Shown one piece after another: positions 1 to 5,460 of a stretch of DNA of 5,460 bases (positions within the stretch are counted from its first letter, which is position 1; each line of letters begins with the position of its first letter). The position numbers were made by a program, and so were the translations under genes. Source of the DNA: Hellea balneolensis (lineage in GTDB: Bacteria > Pseudomonadota > Alphaproteobacteria > Caulobacterales > Maricaulaceae); NCBI GenBank assembly GCA_003233025.1, contig QIKS01000088.1, forward strand, positions 1 to 5,460. The letters are read 5' to 3'. The notes under the pieces are model-generated. The model saw only the letters and a program-made list of their open reading frames with translations. It was not told where the DNA came from and searched no databases.

Positions 1-1173
1 TTGCGGGTGCTCGTGGATGGCCGCCAAGCCAATGTGTCCAGCTCTGATTTGTCGGATGCCTCCTTGGATGCTTTGGCCGAGCGGGCGGTGGCTATGGCCA
101 AATTGGCACCGCGTGATCCGTATTGCGGGCTGGCGGATAAAAAACTATTGGCACAAAGCGCGCCCGAGCTGGATATATTTGATCCGCGCCCGGTTGACGC
201 CCAAAGCCTGCTTGCGCGGGCGCTGGAGATTGAGAGCGCAGCGCGGGGCATTAAAGGGATTTTGCAAACCGAAGGGGCTAGCGCCTTTGCCGCCAGCGGC
301 TGTTCATATTTCATCACAACGGACGGGTTTTCCAAAGGTTGGCGCTCATCACGGCACGGCCAATCGGTCAGCGCCTTTGCCAGCGACGGCAACAGCATGG
401 AACGGGATTATGATTTTACCAGTGCGCGCTGGCTGGATGATTGCCGGGACGTGCAAGCCATTGGCGAAACGGCAAGCAAGCGGGCATTGGCCCGGTTGGG
501 GGCGACAAAATTACCGTCGCAATCCATGCCGGTTATTTTTGATAAACGCGTTTCCGCCGCCCTTCTCGGCAGTTTTATCAGCGCCATTGCCGGCCCGACC
601 ATTGCCAGGGGTGTGTCATTTTTAAAAGACGCCCACGGCGAACAAATATTTAATGCCGCCATTTCCATTACCGACGACCCGTTGATCAAGCGCGGGCTAG
701 GCTCCCGCCCCTGGGACGGCGAGGGTGTCAAAACCGCGTCCACACCCTTGGTGTCCGGCGGCGTGCTGAATACCTGGCTGCTCAACACGGCGTCCGCTCG
801 CCAGCTTAAGCTGGCCACGAGCGGACATGCAGAGCGCGACATTAGCGGCCCGCCCGGCGTCTCGACAAGCAATAGCTATATTCACGCCGGTGACACGGCG
901 CCTTTGGATTTACAAAAACAAATCGGCACCGGGCTTTTGGTCAGCGAAATGTTTGGCCCCTCTGTCAATATCAATACCGGCGATTACAGTGTCGGCATTG
1001 CCGGATTTGCCATTAAAAACGGCGAGCTGGCCCATCCGGTAAGCGAGGTGACGGTGGCGGGTAATTTACTGGATATGTTTAAGACCATGATCGCCGCCAA
1101 TGATCTGGTCTTTGACGACGCTATGTGCGCGCCCAGCCTGCTGATACCTGCGCTGGTCATCGCTGGTGAATAA
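1..1173 (+). CDS. pmbA: PmbA/TldE-family protein, N-terminus cut by window edge
   Basis: This is the C-terminal 390 codons of a TldD/PmbA (TldE) protein. In the known system TldE partners TldD in a cytoplasmic metalloprotease that matures peptides such as microcin B17 and degrades unfolded substrates such as CcdA. The catalytic HExxxH motif belongs to TldD, and no such motif is visible here, which fits TldE. Recognisable family segments are a GWRSSRHGQSVSAFA stretch near residues 112-126, the ASARQLKLATSGHAERD region near 264-280, and the conserved C-terminal block TGLLVSEMFGPSVNINTGDYSVG near 310-332, followed by VSEVTVAGNLLDMF. PmbA proteins are usually about 450 residues, so roughly 55-60 N-terminal residues lie outside the window. 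The TTG at base 1 is an internal codon, not a supported start. The stop TAA overlaps the next gene by 8 bp. The family call is firm. The substrate in this organism is unknown and no tldD is visible here. Confidence 0.93.
   Translation: MRVLVDGRQANVSSSDLSDASLDALAERAVAMAKLAPRDPYCGLADKKLLAQSAPELDIFDPRPVDAQSLLARALEIESAARGIKGILQTEGASAFAASGCSYFITTDGFSKGWRSSRHGQSVSAFASDGNSMERDYDFTSARWLDDCRDVQAIGETASKRALARLGATKLPSQSMPVIFDKRVSAALLGSFISAIAGPTIARGVSFLKDAHGEQIFNAAISITDDPLIKRGLGSRPWDGEGVKTASTPLVSGGVLNTWLLNTASARQLKLATSGHAERDISGPPGVSTSNSYIHAGDTAPLDLQKQIGTGLLVSEMFGPSVNINTGDYSVGIAGFAIKNGELAHPVSEVTVAGNLLDMFKTMIAANDLVFDDAMCAPSLLIPALVIAGE
792..826. repeat. Strong inverted repeat (hairpin) inside pmbA
   Basis: Outer arms GTCCGCTCG (792-800) and CGAGCGGAC (818-826) are perfect 9-bp reverse complements. 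Between them lies the perfect 14-bp palindrome CCAGCTTAAGCTGG (801-814) plus three unpaired bases, CCA (815-817). Folded as RNA or single-stranded DNA this gives a 9-bp GC-rich stem, a 3-nt bulge on one side, a further 5-bp stem and a TTAA loop. It encodes a conserved part of PmbA (about residues 264-276), so protein coding alone may explain much of it. No U-tract follows, so it does not look like an intrinsic terminator. Confidence 0.75.
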
Positions 1174-2227
1174 AGCTGACCTTGATGTTTTAACCAAGGC
1201 GGCGCGCCAAGCTGGCAAGATTGCCCGTAAATTTTTCCAGGCAGGCAATGCTAAAACATGGGACAAGGAAGCAGGTCATCCGGTGACCGAGGCCGATATT
1301 GCCGTCAATGATGATCTGCGGACGAATTTGCAACAGGCGCGGCCCGATTATGGCTGGTTGTCGGAAGAAACCAAAGATGACCGCTCGCACCAATGCGCGC
1401 CGCGCAGTTTCGTTGTCGACCCTATTGATGGCACCCGCGCTTTTATTAACGGCCTGCCCCATTTTACCATTTGCCTCGCCGTCATCGAAAAGGGCCGCCC
1501 GGTTTGCGGCGTGGTTTACAACCCTATCAGCCAAGATATGTTTACGGCGGTATTAGGCGGCGGTGCGTTTTTGAACGGCGTGGCCGTCACCGCCAGCGAT
1601 TGTCAAAACATTGCCGGCTGCAAGATGATTGGTTATGGGCGCAAGTTTAAACATTTAGGCTGGCCGGATATGCAGTTGAGTATGCGCAATTCTGTCGCCT
1701 TGCGCATTGTCCGGGTTGCAGCTGGAATATGCGACGCCGCCATTGCCTTTGGCCAAAAATCAGACTGGGATTTGGCCGCCGCCAGCCTGATCGCCCAAGA
1801 GGCCGGCGCAAAGATTAGCGATATCGACGGCAAAGGGTTTTCCTTTGGCGGGGAAAGCACCAAAAAGAACGGCGTGATTTGTGCTGGCCCAAATCTCTAC
1901 CCTTTGTTATTACACAAGCTCATATCCGGCTCCGACAACGTAGAGCCAAAAATATTGGAGACAAAAATGTCAGATCGTCAAGAACAGACAAGCCCGCCCA
2001 AACAACTGTTACACCTGGTTATCGGCGGCGAATTGGTCGACCCGATGAAAACCGAATTCATTGATCTGGGCAATGTAATTTATATAGGGGCTTACCCCGA
2101 TTACGCCACCGCCTATGATGCTTGGAAAAACGCCGCGCAATCGACGGTTGATAATGCCCATATGCGGTTTTTTATCCTCCACGCCCATCATTTGATTGAC
2201 CCAGACAATGACGGGATTATCGGCTAG
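1166..2227 (+). CDS. cysQ: CysQ-like 3'(2'),5'-bisphosphate nucleotidase fused in frame to DUF4170
   Basis: This is an inositol-monophosphatase-superfamily phosphatase. Family members need Mg2+ and hydrolyse substrates such as 3'-phosphoadenosine 5'-phosphate, the by-product of sulfate assimilation, or inositol phosphates. Visible metal-site motifs are TEAD (residues 41-44), WLSEE (64-68), DPIDGT (85-90) and WDLAAA (201-206) followed by QEAGAKISD. The phosphatase domain spans about residues 4-253, close to the family's usual length. A short linker (254-267) then leads to a DUF4170 domain (about 276-348), which has unknown function and is normally a separate small gene. The start is GTG 1166, overlapping the pmbA stop by 8 bp with no clear Shine-Dalgarno sequence, which suggests translational coupling. 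There is no stop codon at the expected end of CysQ, yet an intact ribosome site and ATG sit there. The phosphatase superfamily is certain. CysQ rather than inositol monophosphatase or another substrate class is likely but not proven. Confidence 0.88.
   Translation: MNKADLDVLTKAARQAGKIARKFFQAGNAKTWDKEAGHPVTEADIAVNDDLRTNLQQARPDYGWLSEETKDDRSHQCAPRSFVVDPIDGTRAFINGLPHFTICLAVIEKGRPVCGVVYNPISQDMFTAVLGGGAFLNGVAVTASDCQNIAGCKMIGYGRKFKHLGWPDMQLSMRNSVALRIVRVAAGICDAAIAFGQKSDWDLAAASLIAQEAGAKISDIDGKGFSFGGESTKKNGVICAGPNLYPLLLHKLISGSDNVEPKILETKMSDRQEQTSPPKQLLHLVIGGELVDPMKTEFIDLGNVIYIGAYPDYATAYDAWKNAAQSTVDNAHMRFFILHAHHLIDPDNDGIIG
1957..1969 (+). promoter_or_regulatory. Internal ribosome binding site and ATG before the DUF4170 module
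   Basis: GGAG at 1957-1960 is followed by the 6-nt spacer ACAAAA and ATG at 1967-1969, in the same frame as the upstream phosphatase. Strength and spacing are better than at the starts used at 1166 and 2228. This suggests that DUF4170 is, or recently was, translated independently even though no stop codon separates it from CysQ. Confidence 0.6.
1967..2227 (+). CDS. DUF4170 module, possible separate 86-residue product from internal start
   Basis: Starting at the internal ATG 1967 gives an 86-residue protein beginning MSDRQEQTSPPKQ. It contains the DUF4170 pattern: QLLHLVIGGELVDP, then an acidic/hydrophobic segment ending in IGAYPDYATAYDAWK, then a C-terminal HMRFFILHAHHLIDP. Family members are small stand-alone alphaproteobacterial proteins of similar size with no established function, often next to a CysQ-like gene. 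There is no signal peptide or membrane segment, so it is probably cytoplasmic. The same codons also form the C-terminal part of the 353-residue fusion reading frame from 1166. Whether the cell makes the fusion, the short form or both cannot be decided from sequence. The stop TAG (2225-2227) directly abuts the GTG of the ABC transporter gene. Confidence 0.5.
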   Translation: MSDRQEQTSPPKQLLHLVIGGELVDPMKTEFIDLGNVIYIGAYPDYATAYDAWKNAAQSTVDNAHMRFFILHAHHLIDPDNDGIIG

Positions 2228-4030
2228 GTGAGCAAAACCAAAAAGACATTTTTAAAACTTGAAGGCGGAGACAGGCGGCTGATCGGGCGGCTATGGCGGG
2301 TTTATGTCCGGCCCTATTTGGCGACACTCTTGCTGGCCTTTTTGTTCATGACAATTCTTGCGGCCGCCACTGCCGCCTATACTTGGCTTTTGAAATATGT
2401 CGTCGATAGCATGACCGTTGGCGGTGCGGACCTAGGCCAAGACGCCCTTGAGCAAACCCGAAATTTTGCCATTGTTGCCGTGCCTTTGGTGCTGGGCTTG
2501 ACGGTTGTTTCAGGGTTTTCTTTGTTTATCCAGTCTATATTATCCAATAAAGTTGCCCTCAATGTTGTTGGTGATTTGCAAAAATCCATGTTTGCCAGCC
2601 TGCAAAAAACCGACTTTGCCGTGTTGACAAAAACCGCTGTCGGCACCCATGTTTCGCGCTTTACCAATGATGTAAATCTGGTCGCCAGCGCTTTGCTGCG
2701 CGCCATGAACAATCTGGTGCGCGACAGTTTGACATTGCTGTTTCTCATAGCTTCGATGTTTTATCACAATTGGCAGCTTTCCCTGATCATTGTGCTGGTT
2801 TACCCCGTCGCTATCTTGCCGATCATCCGCATTTCAAAACGCATTCGGGGCACATCACACGCCGCGCAAACGCAAATGGGGCGCATTACGTCTTTGCTGG
2901 GCGAGAGCATTGGCGGCACGCGCATGGTGCGCAGCTATGGGTTGGAAACCTATGAGAGCAAACGGCTCGGCGCTGCATTTGATGAGCGCATTCGTCTCTA
3001 TCTCAAATTGGTAACCGCTCAGGCGCGTGTTGATCCGATTATGGAAATTTTGGGCGGGGTGGCCATTGCAGGCGTCTTGGCATTTGGCGTTTTTCTCATG
3101 GCCAGCGGACAGGCCAGCGGCGGCGAGCTGGTCGCGGTTTTAGGTGCTATCCTCATCGCCGCCCCCCGTGCGCGGGCTTTGGGGACGCTTAATAATGTTG
3201 TTCAAGAGGGCTTGGCGGCTTTGTCGCGGATTTTTGCCACCATTGACGAGCGCCCGACAATTACCGAGCGTAAAAATGCAAAATCTCTCACTGACGTAAA
3301 AGGCAAGCTCGCCTTTAAAAGAGTCCGCTTTCAATACGGCGACGACGCCCAAGCCTTGGACGGGATAAGCCTTACCGTCAAACCCGGCGAAACCATCGCT
3401 TTGGTTGGCCCGTCTGGTGGCGGTAAATCAACGCTGATCAACCTGATCGTCCGGCTTTATGATGTGAGCGCCGGCCAGATAGAAATCGATGGACATGATA
3501 TCAGGGATGTTAATTTGGCATCTTTGCGCGGTGCCATGGCCCTTGTCTCGCAAGACATTGTCTTGTTTGACGACAGCGTCGCCGCCAATATCGGTTTTGG
3601 TCGCCAAGACGCCAGCTTCGACCATATCGAGGCTGCGGCCAAAGCTGCCGCCGCGCACGGTTTTATTATGGAATTGCCAGACGGCTACCAAACCCGTGTC
3701 GGCGAAGCGGGCAACACATTATCCGGCGGCCAAAGACAGCGCATTGCCCTGGCCCGCGCTATATTGCGAGACGCCCCCATCTTGTTGCTTGACGAAGCCA
3801 CATCGGCTCTGGACGCAAGCTCGGAAGCCAAAGTCCAAACCGCTCTGAACACGCTGACCAAAGGCCGCACCGTCATCATCATCGCCCACCGCCTGTCGAC
3901 AATCCGTTCGGCAGACCGCATTTGCGTGATTGATAAAGGCACTATCGTCGAACAGGGCTCCCACAAGGATTTGCTGAAGAAAAAAGGGCTTTATGCCAAG
4001 CTTCACGCCTTACAATTCACGCAAAACTAG
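2228..4030 (+). CDS. MsbA-like half-size ABC exporter (permease-ATPase fusion)
   Basis: This 600-residue protein has the exporter layout of one six-helix membrane domain followed by one nucleotide-binding domain, and it works as a homodimer in the inner membrane. Hydrophobic helices lie at about 32-55, 80-107, 154-178, 182-204, 274-296 and 299-320. The ATPase part (about 355-595) is intact: A-loop Tyr370, Walker A GPSGGGKST (394-402), Q-loop Gln442, signature LSGGQ (498-502), Walker B ILLLDE with Asp522 and catalytic Glu523, SALD D-loop (526-529) and switch His554. Length and layout match MsbA lipid A-core flippases and related lipid or drug exporters. The start GTG 2228 directly follows the previous stop with only a weak GGGA upstream, so coupling is likely. 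Position after CysQ/DUF4170 fits an envelope-biogenesis cluster, but no lpxK or waaA is visible here. ABC exporter is certain; lipid A as substrate is inference. Confidence 0.95.
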   Translation: MSKTKKTFLKLEGGDRRLIGRLWRVYVRPYLATLLLAFLFMTILAAATAAYTWLLKYVVDSMTVGGADLGQDALEQTRNFAIVAVPLVLGLTVVSGFSLFIQSILSNKVALNVVGDLQKSMFASLQKTDFAVLTKTAVGTHVSRFTNDVNLVASALLRAMNNLVRDSLTLLFLIASMFYHNWQLSLIIVLVYPVAILPIIRISKRIRGTSHAAQTQMGRITSLLGESIGGTRMVRSYGLETYESKRLGAAFDERIRLYLKLVTAQARVDPIMEILGGVAIAGVLAFGVFLMASGQASGGELVAVLGAILIAAPRARALGTLNNVVQEGLAALSRIFATIDERPTITERKNAKSLTDVKGKLAFKRVRFQYGDDAQALDGISLTVKPGETIALVGPSGGGKSTLINLIVRLYDVSAGQIEIDGHDIRDVNLASLRGAMALVSQDIVLFDDSVAANIGFGRQDASFDHIEAAAKAAAAHGFIMELPDGYQTRVGEAGNTLSGGQRQRIALARAILRDAPILLLDEATSALDASSEAKVQTALNTLTKGRTVIIIAHRLSTIRSADRICVIDKGTIVEQGSHKDLLKKKGLYAKLHALQFTQN

Positions 4031-4054
4031 ATAAAAACCTGTATTTTGTGCTGA

Positions 4055-4074
4055 TTTTGCAAAAAAATGCAAAA
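4055..4074. repeat. AT-rich inverted repeat downstream of the ABC exporter gene
   Basis: TTTTGCA (4055-4061) and TGCAAAA (4068-4074) are perfect 7-bp reverse complements separated by six A residues. It lies 25 bases after the exporter stop codon. The stem has only two G:C pairs, and the + strand is followed by A residues, not U, so it is a poor intrinsic terminator for the upstream operon. It may simply reflect A-tract DNA near the next promoter. Confidence 0.4.
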
Positions 4075-4111
4075 AAACCGTTTTGGTAAGAGGTTTGTTA
4101 GGAAACTATCG

Positions 4112-4126
4112 TTAATTTGCATCTAA
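4112..4126 (+). promoter_or_regulatory. Candidate CtrA-binding box
   Basis: TTAATTTGCATCTAA matches the CtrA consensus TTAA-N7-TTAA at 7 of 8 fixed positions, with CTAA as the second half. It ends 36 bases before the preferred start codon of the PAS-REC gene. CtrA is the alphaproteobacterial cell-cycle and motility response regulator. A single near-match in AT-rich DNA can arise by chance. I could not identify convincing -35 and -10 elements positioned for CtrA activation. TTGGTA (4083-4088) and TATCGT (4107-4112), 18 bases apart, are only a weak sigma-70-like pair. Confidence 0.35.
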
Positions 4127-4149
4127 TGACCTTAATTGTTTTAGGGTGT

Positions 4150-4156
4150 GGAAGGG
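4150..4156 (+). promoter_or_regulatory. Ribosome binding site that fixes the PAS-REC start
   Basis: GGAAGGG (4150-4156) is a purine-rich Shine-Dalgarno sequence. It lies 6 nt before ATG 4163 and only 3 nt before ATG 4160. The upstream in-frame GTG at 4148 overlaps the site itself, so ATG 4163 is preferred and ATG 4160 is possible. Confidence 0.6.
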
Positions 4157-4162
4157 TATATG

Positions 4163-5329
4163 ATGTCAGCAAATGATGTTTTAGCAGCGAATTTATGGCT
4201 TTGGCCTGACCCTTTGATGAAATGCAATGGGGTCGGACAGGTTATTTTTGTCAACGCCGCATTTTTGCAGATTTATGGCGGTAGCGCCCATGATTGGTCT
4301 GGTAAAACCGTTGAAGGTTGGCCTCCAGCCGTCCGAAATGGCGCCCAGCGGTTTGAAACGCGCATCGGCGCGGCAGGCGAAGAAACCATCTTTGACTGGG
4401 TACAGATGAGGATGGACGACGGCAATGTCATGGCTATTGCCCGTAATGTTACCGCCCTGATCACCCAAGCGAAAGCTCAAGCCAATCCACCCGCTGCCCC
4501 TCAAGCTGCTGCTGTTCCTCAGCCGGTCGCACCCCAACCGCTCGCGGTCGTTGAAGCTGAGCCGGCGGCGCAAGTGGTTAGCGACAATCCTCCTTTGGTA
4601 CAACAAGCGGCGGCGCCAACATTGACGCCGCAAGAATTATCGCCCGAACAGCCCGGTGTTGCAGAAAAGCCGTCAGTGCCAGATACGCCCATAGCACCCG
4701 CTCTCGAACCTCAAGCTGAAGTTAAGGCACCGTCGCAACAACCGGCCGTAGAGCGCCGGATGACAGAAAGACGCGCCCTGCCCATAAAAGACAGCACGAA
4801 TATTTTGGGGTCAAATTGGCGCGACCAGGTTATTGCGAAAGCCGTCGGCACGGAAATCCCGCCAGATATGCCCAGTGAGAACACCGCCTTTGATGGGGGT
4901 GATGATTTGGGCGTTGAGGGCGGAATTGCAGAAGGTGTGCAGATTTTATTGGCCGAAGATAATGCGATCAATGCACTGCTTACCCGTACTTTATTAGAAG
5001 CGGAAGGCGCCCATGTCACAACGGTTGAAGACGGCGCTTTGGCCGTCGATGCGGTTAAGAAAAAAACCTATGACCTCATCATTATGGATATGCGCATGCC
5101 CAATATGGACGGGTTGGAAGCCACTCGGAAAATACGGGCAATGGGGGGCAAATGTGCCACCATGCCAATTATCGCATTGACGGCGAATGCATTTGATGAT
5201 GATCGCAATGCTTGTTTTGATTCGGGCATGAACGACTTTATGACCAAACCAGTTTCCGCCGAAGAGCTTGCGGAAATGGTCAAAATATGGATACACGGGG
5301 AACAGGCTCAGGAACAGCTGGCGAGCTAG
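4163..5329 (+). CDS. PAS-linker-receiver protein lacking a histidine kinase core
   Basis: From ATG 4163 the protein has 388 residues. Residues about 8-100 look like a PAS sensor fold, with VIFVNAAFLQIYG and later VMAIARNVT. Residues about 103-195 form an Ala/Pro/Gln/Val-rich low-complexity linker, followed by a basic cluster ERRMTERR (197-204) and an acidic stretch. Residues about 258-385 are a complete receiver domain: acidic pair Glu265/Asp266 in LLAEDN, phospho-acceptor Asp309 in IIMDMRMP, Thr340 in ALTANA and Lys362 in MTKP. The receiver resembles those at the C-termini of hybrid histidine kinases, yet no HisKA His-box and no HATPase N, G1 or G2 boxes occur anywhere, and there is no DNA-binding output domain. 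It has no signal peptide or membrane segment, so it is probably cytoplasmic. It may be a phosphorelay sink or adaptor whose kinase is encoded elsewhere. The receiver call is certain, the PAS call likely and the role unknown. Confidence 0.88.
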   Translation: MSANDVLAANLWLWPDPLMKCNGVGQVIFVNAAFLQIYGGSAHDWSGKTVEGWPPAVRNGAQRFETRIGAAGEETIFDWVQMRMDDGNVMAIARNVTALITQAKAQANPPAAPQAAAVPQPVAPQPLAVVEAEPAAQVVSDNPPLVQQAAAPTLTPQELSPEQPGVAEKPSVPDTPIAPALEPQAEVKAPSQQPAVERRMTERRALPIKDSTNILGSNWRDQVIAKAVGTEIPPDMPSENTAFDGGDDLGVEGGIAEGVQILLAEDNAINALLTRTLLEAEGAHVTTVEDGALAVDAVKKKTYDLIIMDMRMPNMDGLEATRKIRAMGGKCATMPIIALTANAFDDDRNACFDSGMNDFMTKPVSAEELAEMVKIWIHGEQAQEQLAS

Positions 5330-5384
5330 AGCGCCCCTGATAAATCGGCCCCCGTTAAAATCCCTCTCTAAATAGCCTGTCCCT

Positions 5385-5414
5385 CCTAAATTATACCCCC
5401 TATGAATTTTAGGG
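5385..5414. repeat. Imperfect inverted repeat after the PAS-REC gene
   Basis: CCTAAATT (5385-5392) can pair with AATTTTAGG (5405-5413) if one T bulges out. An alternative fold pairs CCCTA (5398-5402) with TAGGG (5410-5414) across seven bases. No U-tract follows closely, so a terminator role is only possible. It could equally be an operator for a gene to the right. The rest of 5330-5460 shows a pyrimidine-rich stretch (about 5348-5400) and no convincing gene. Confidence 0.25.
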
Positions 5415-5460
5415 CGCGGTTTCTAATTTATTTGCCTATGTTTTGTTCATGGAATTGAAA

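Noticed and set aside
17..625. Open frame of 202 codons on the + strand inside pmbA
   Set aside because: It is out of frame with a clearly recognised PmbA protein, rich in Trp, Pro and Arg as expected of a shadow frame, and shows no recognisable family.
408..872. Open frame of 154 codons on the - strand inside pmbA
   Set aside because: It is antisense to a conserved gene, has no family resemblance and no credible start signals.
4055..4080. Intrinsic terminator for the exporter operon
   Set aside because: The stem has only two G:C pairs and is followed by A residues on the transcribed strand, not U.
4148..4165. GTG 4148 as the start of the PAS-REC gene
   Set aside because: It would put the Shine-Dalgarno GGAAGGG inside the coding region and has no site of its own. 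ATG 4163 has correct spacing.
4193..4633. Open frame of 146 codons on the - strand opposite the PAS domain
   Set aside because: It is an antisense shadow of a well-supported gene, with composition typical of a reversed frame.
4748..4800. PilZ-like c-di-GMP motif in ERRMTERR
   Set aside because: The RxxxR-like spacing is not followed by the D/NxSxxG element or a beta-barrel-like sequence; the region looks disordered.
5434..5460. SOS (LexA) box at GTTC 5445, or start of a next gene at ATG 5449
   Set aside because: The alphaproteobacterial box needs GTTC-N7-GTTC and only one half is present. The ATG has no ribosome site and only four codons remain in the window.

Overview
The window looks like ordinary chromosomal DNA from an alphaproteobacterium. 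The evidence is a DUF4170 module, a family I know only from Alphaproteobacteria, next to a CysQ-type phosphatase. A PmbA/TldE protein lies just upstream, an MsbA-like exporter follows, and a CtrA-like TTAA-N7-CTAA box stands before the last gene. Base composition is close to even by eye. I cannot name a genus. There are no mobile elements, CRISPR arrays, tRNA or rRNA genes, and every supported gene is on the + strand.

Layout: (1) bases 1-1173 hold the C-terminal part of pmbA (tldE), cut by the window edge. (2) 1166-2227 is a CysQ/inositol-monophosphatase-family phosphatase that runs in frame, with no stop, into a DUF4170 domain. The DUF4170 part still has its own Shine-Dalgarno sequence and ATG at 1957-1969. 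(3) 2228-4030 is a complete 600-residue half-size ABC exporter of the MsbA type, starting at the base after the previous stop. (4) 4031-4162 is an AT-rich intergenic region with a short inverted repeat, a CtrA-like box and a good ribosome binding site. (5) 4163-5329 encodes a PAS domain, a long Ala/Pro/Gln-rich linker and a receiver domain, with no histidine kinase core between them. (6) 5330-5460 is non-coding apart from a weak imperfect inverted repeat.

The first three genes overlap or abut (8-bp overlap, then zero spacing), and both internal junctions use GTG starts, so they are probably one translationally coupled operon. The proposed roles are peptide processing (PmbA with a TldD partner encoded elsewhere), hydrolysis of 3'-phosphoadenosine phosphate or a similar small phosphate ester (CysQ), and export of lipid A or another lipid (MsbA-like). 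The PAS-REC gene has its own leader and may be a separate, possibly CtrA-controlled, signalling gene.

I see no clearly new multi-gene system. The points most worth checking are the stop-less CysQ-DUF4170 junction, the kinase-less PAS-REC protein with its candidate CtrA box, and an unusually strong hairpin inside pmbA.
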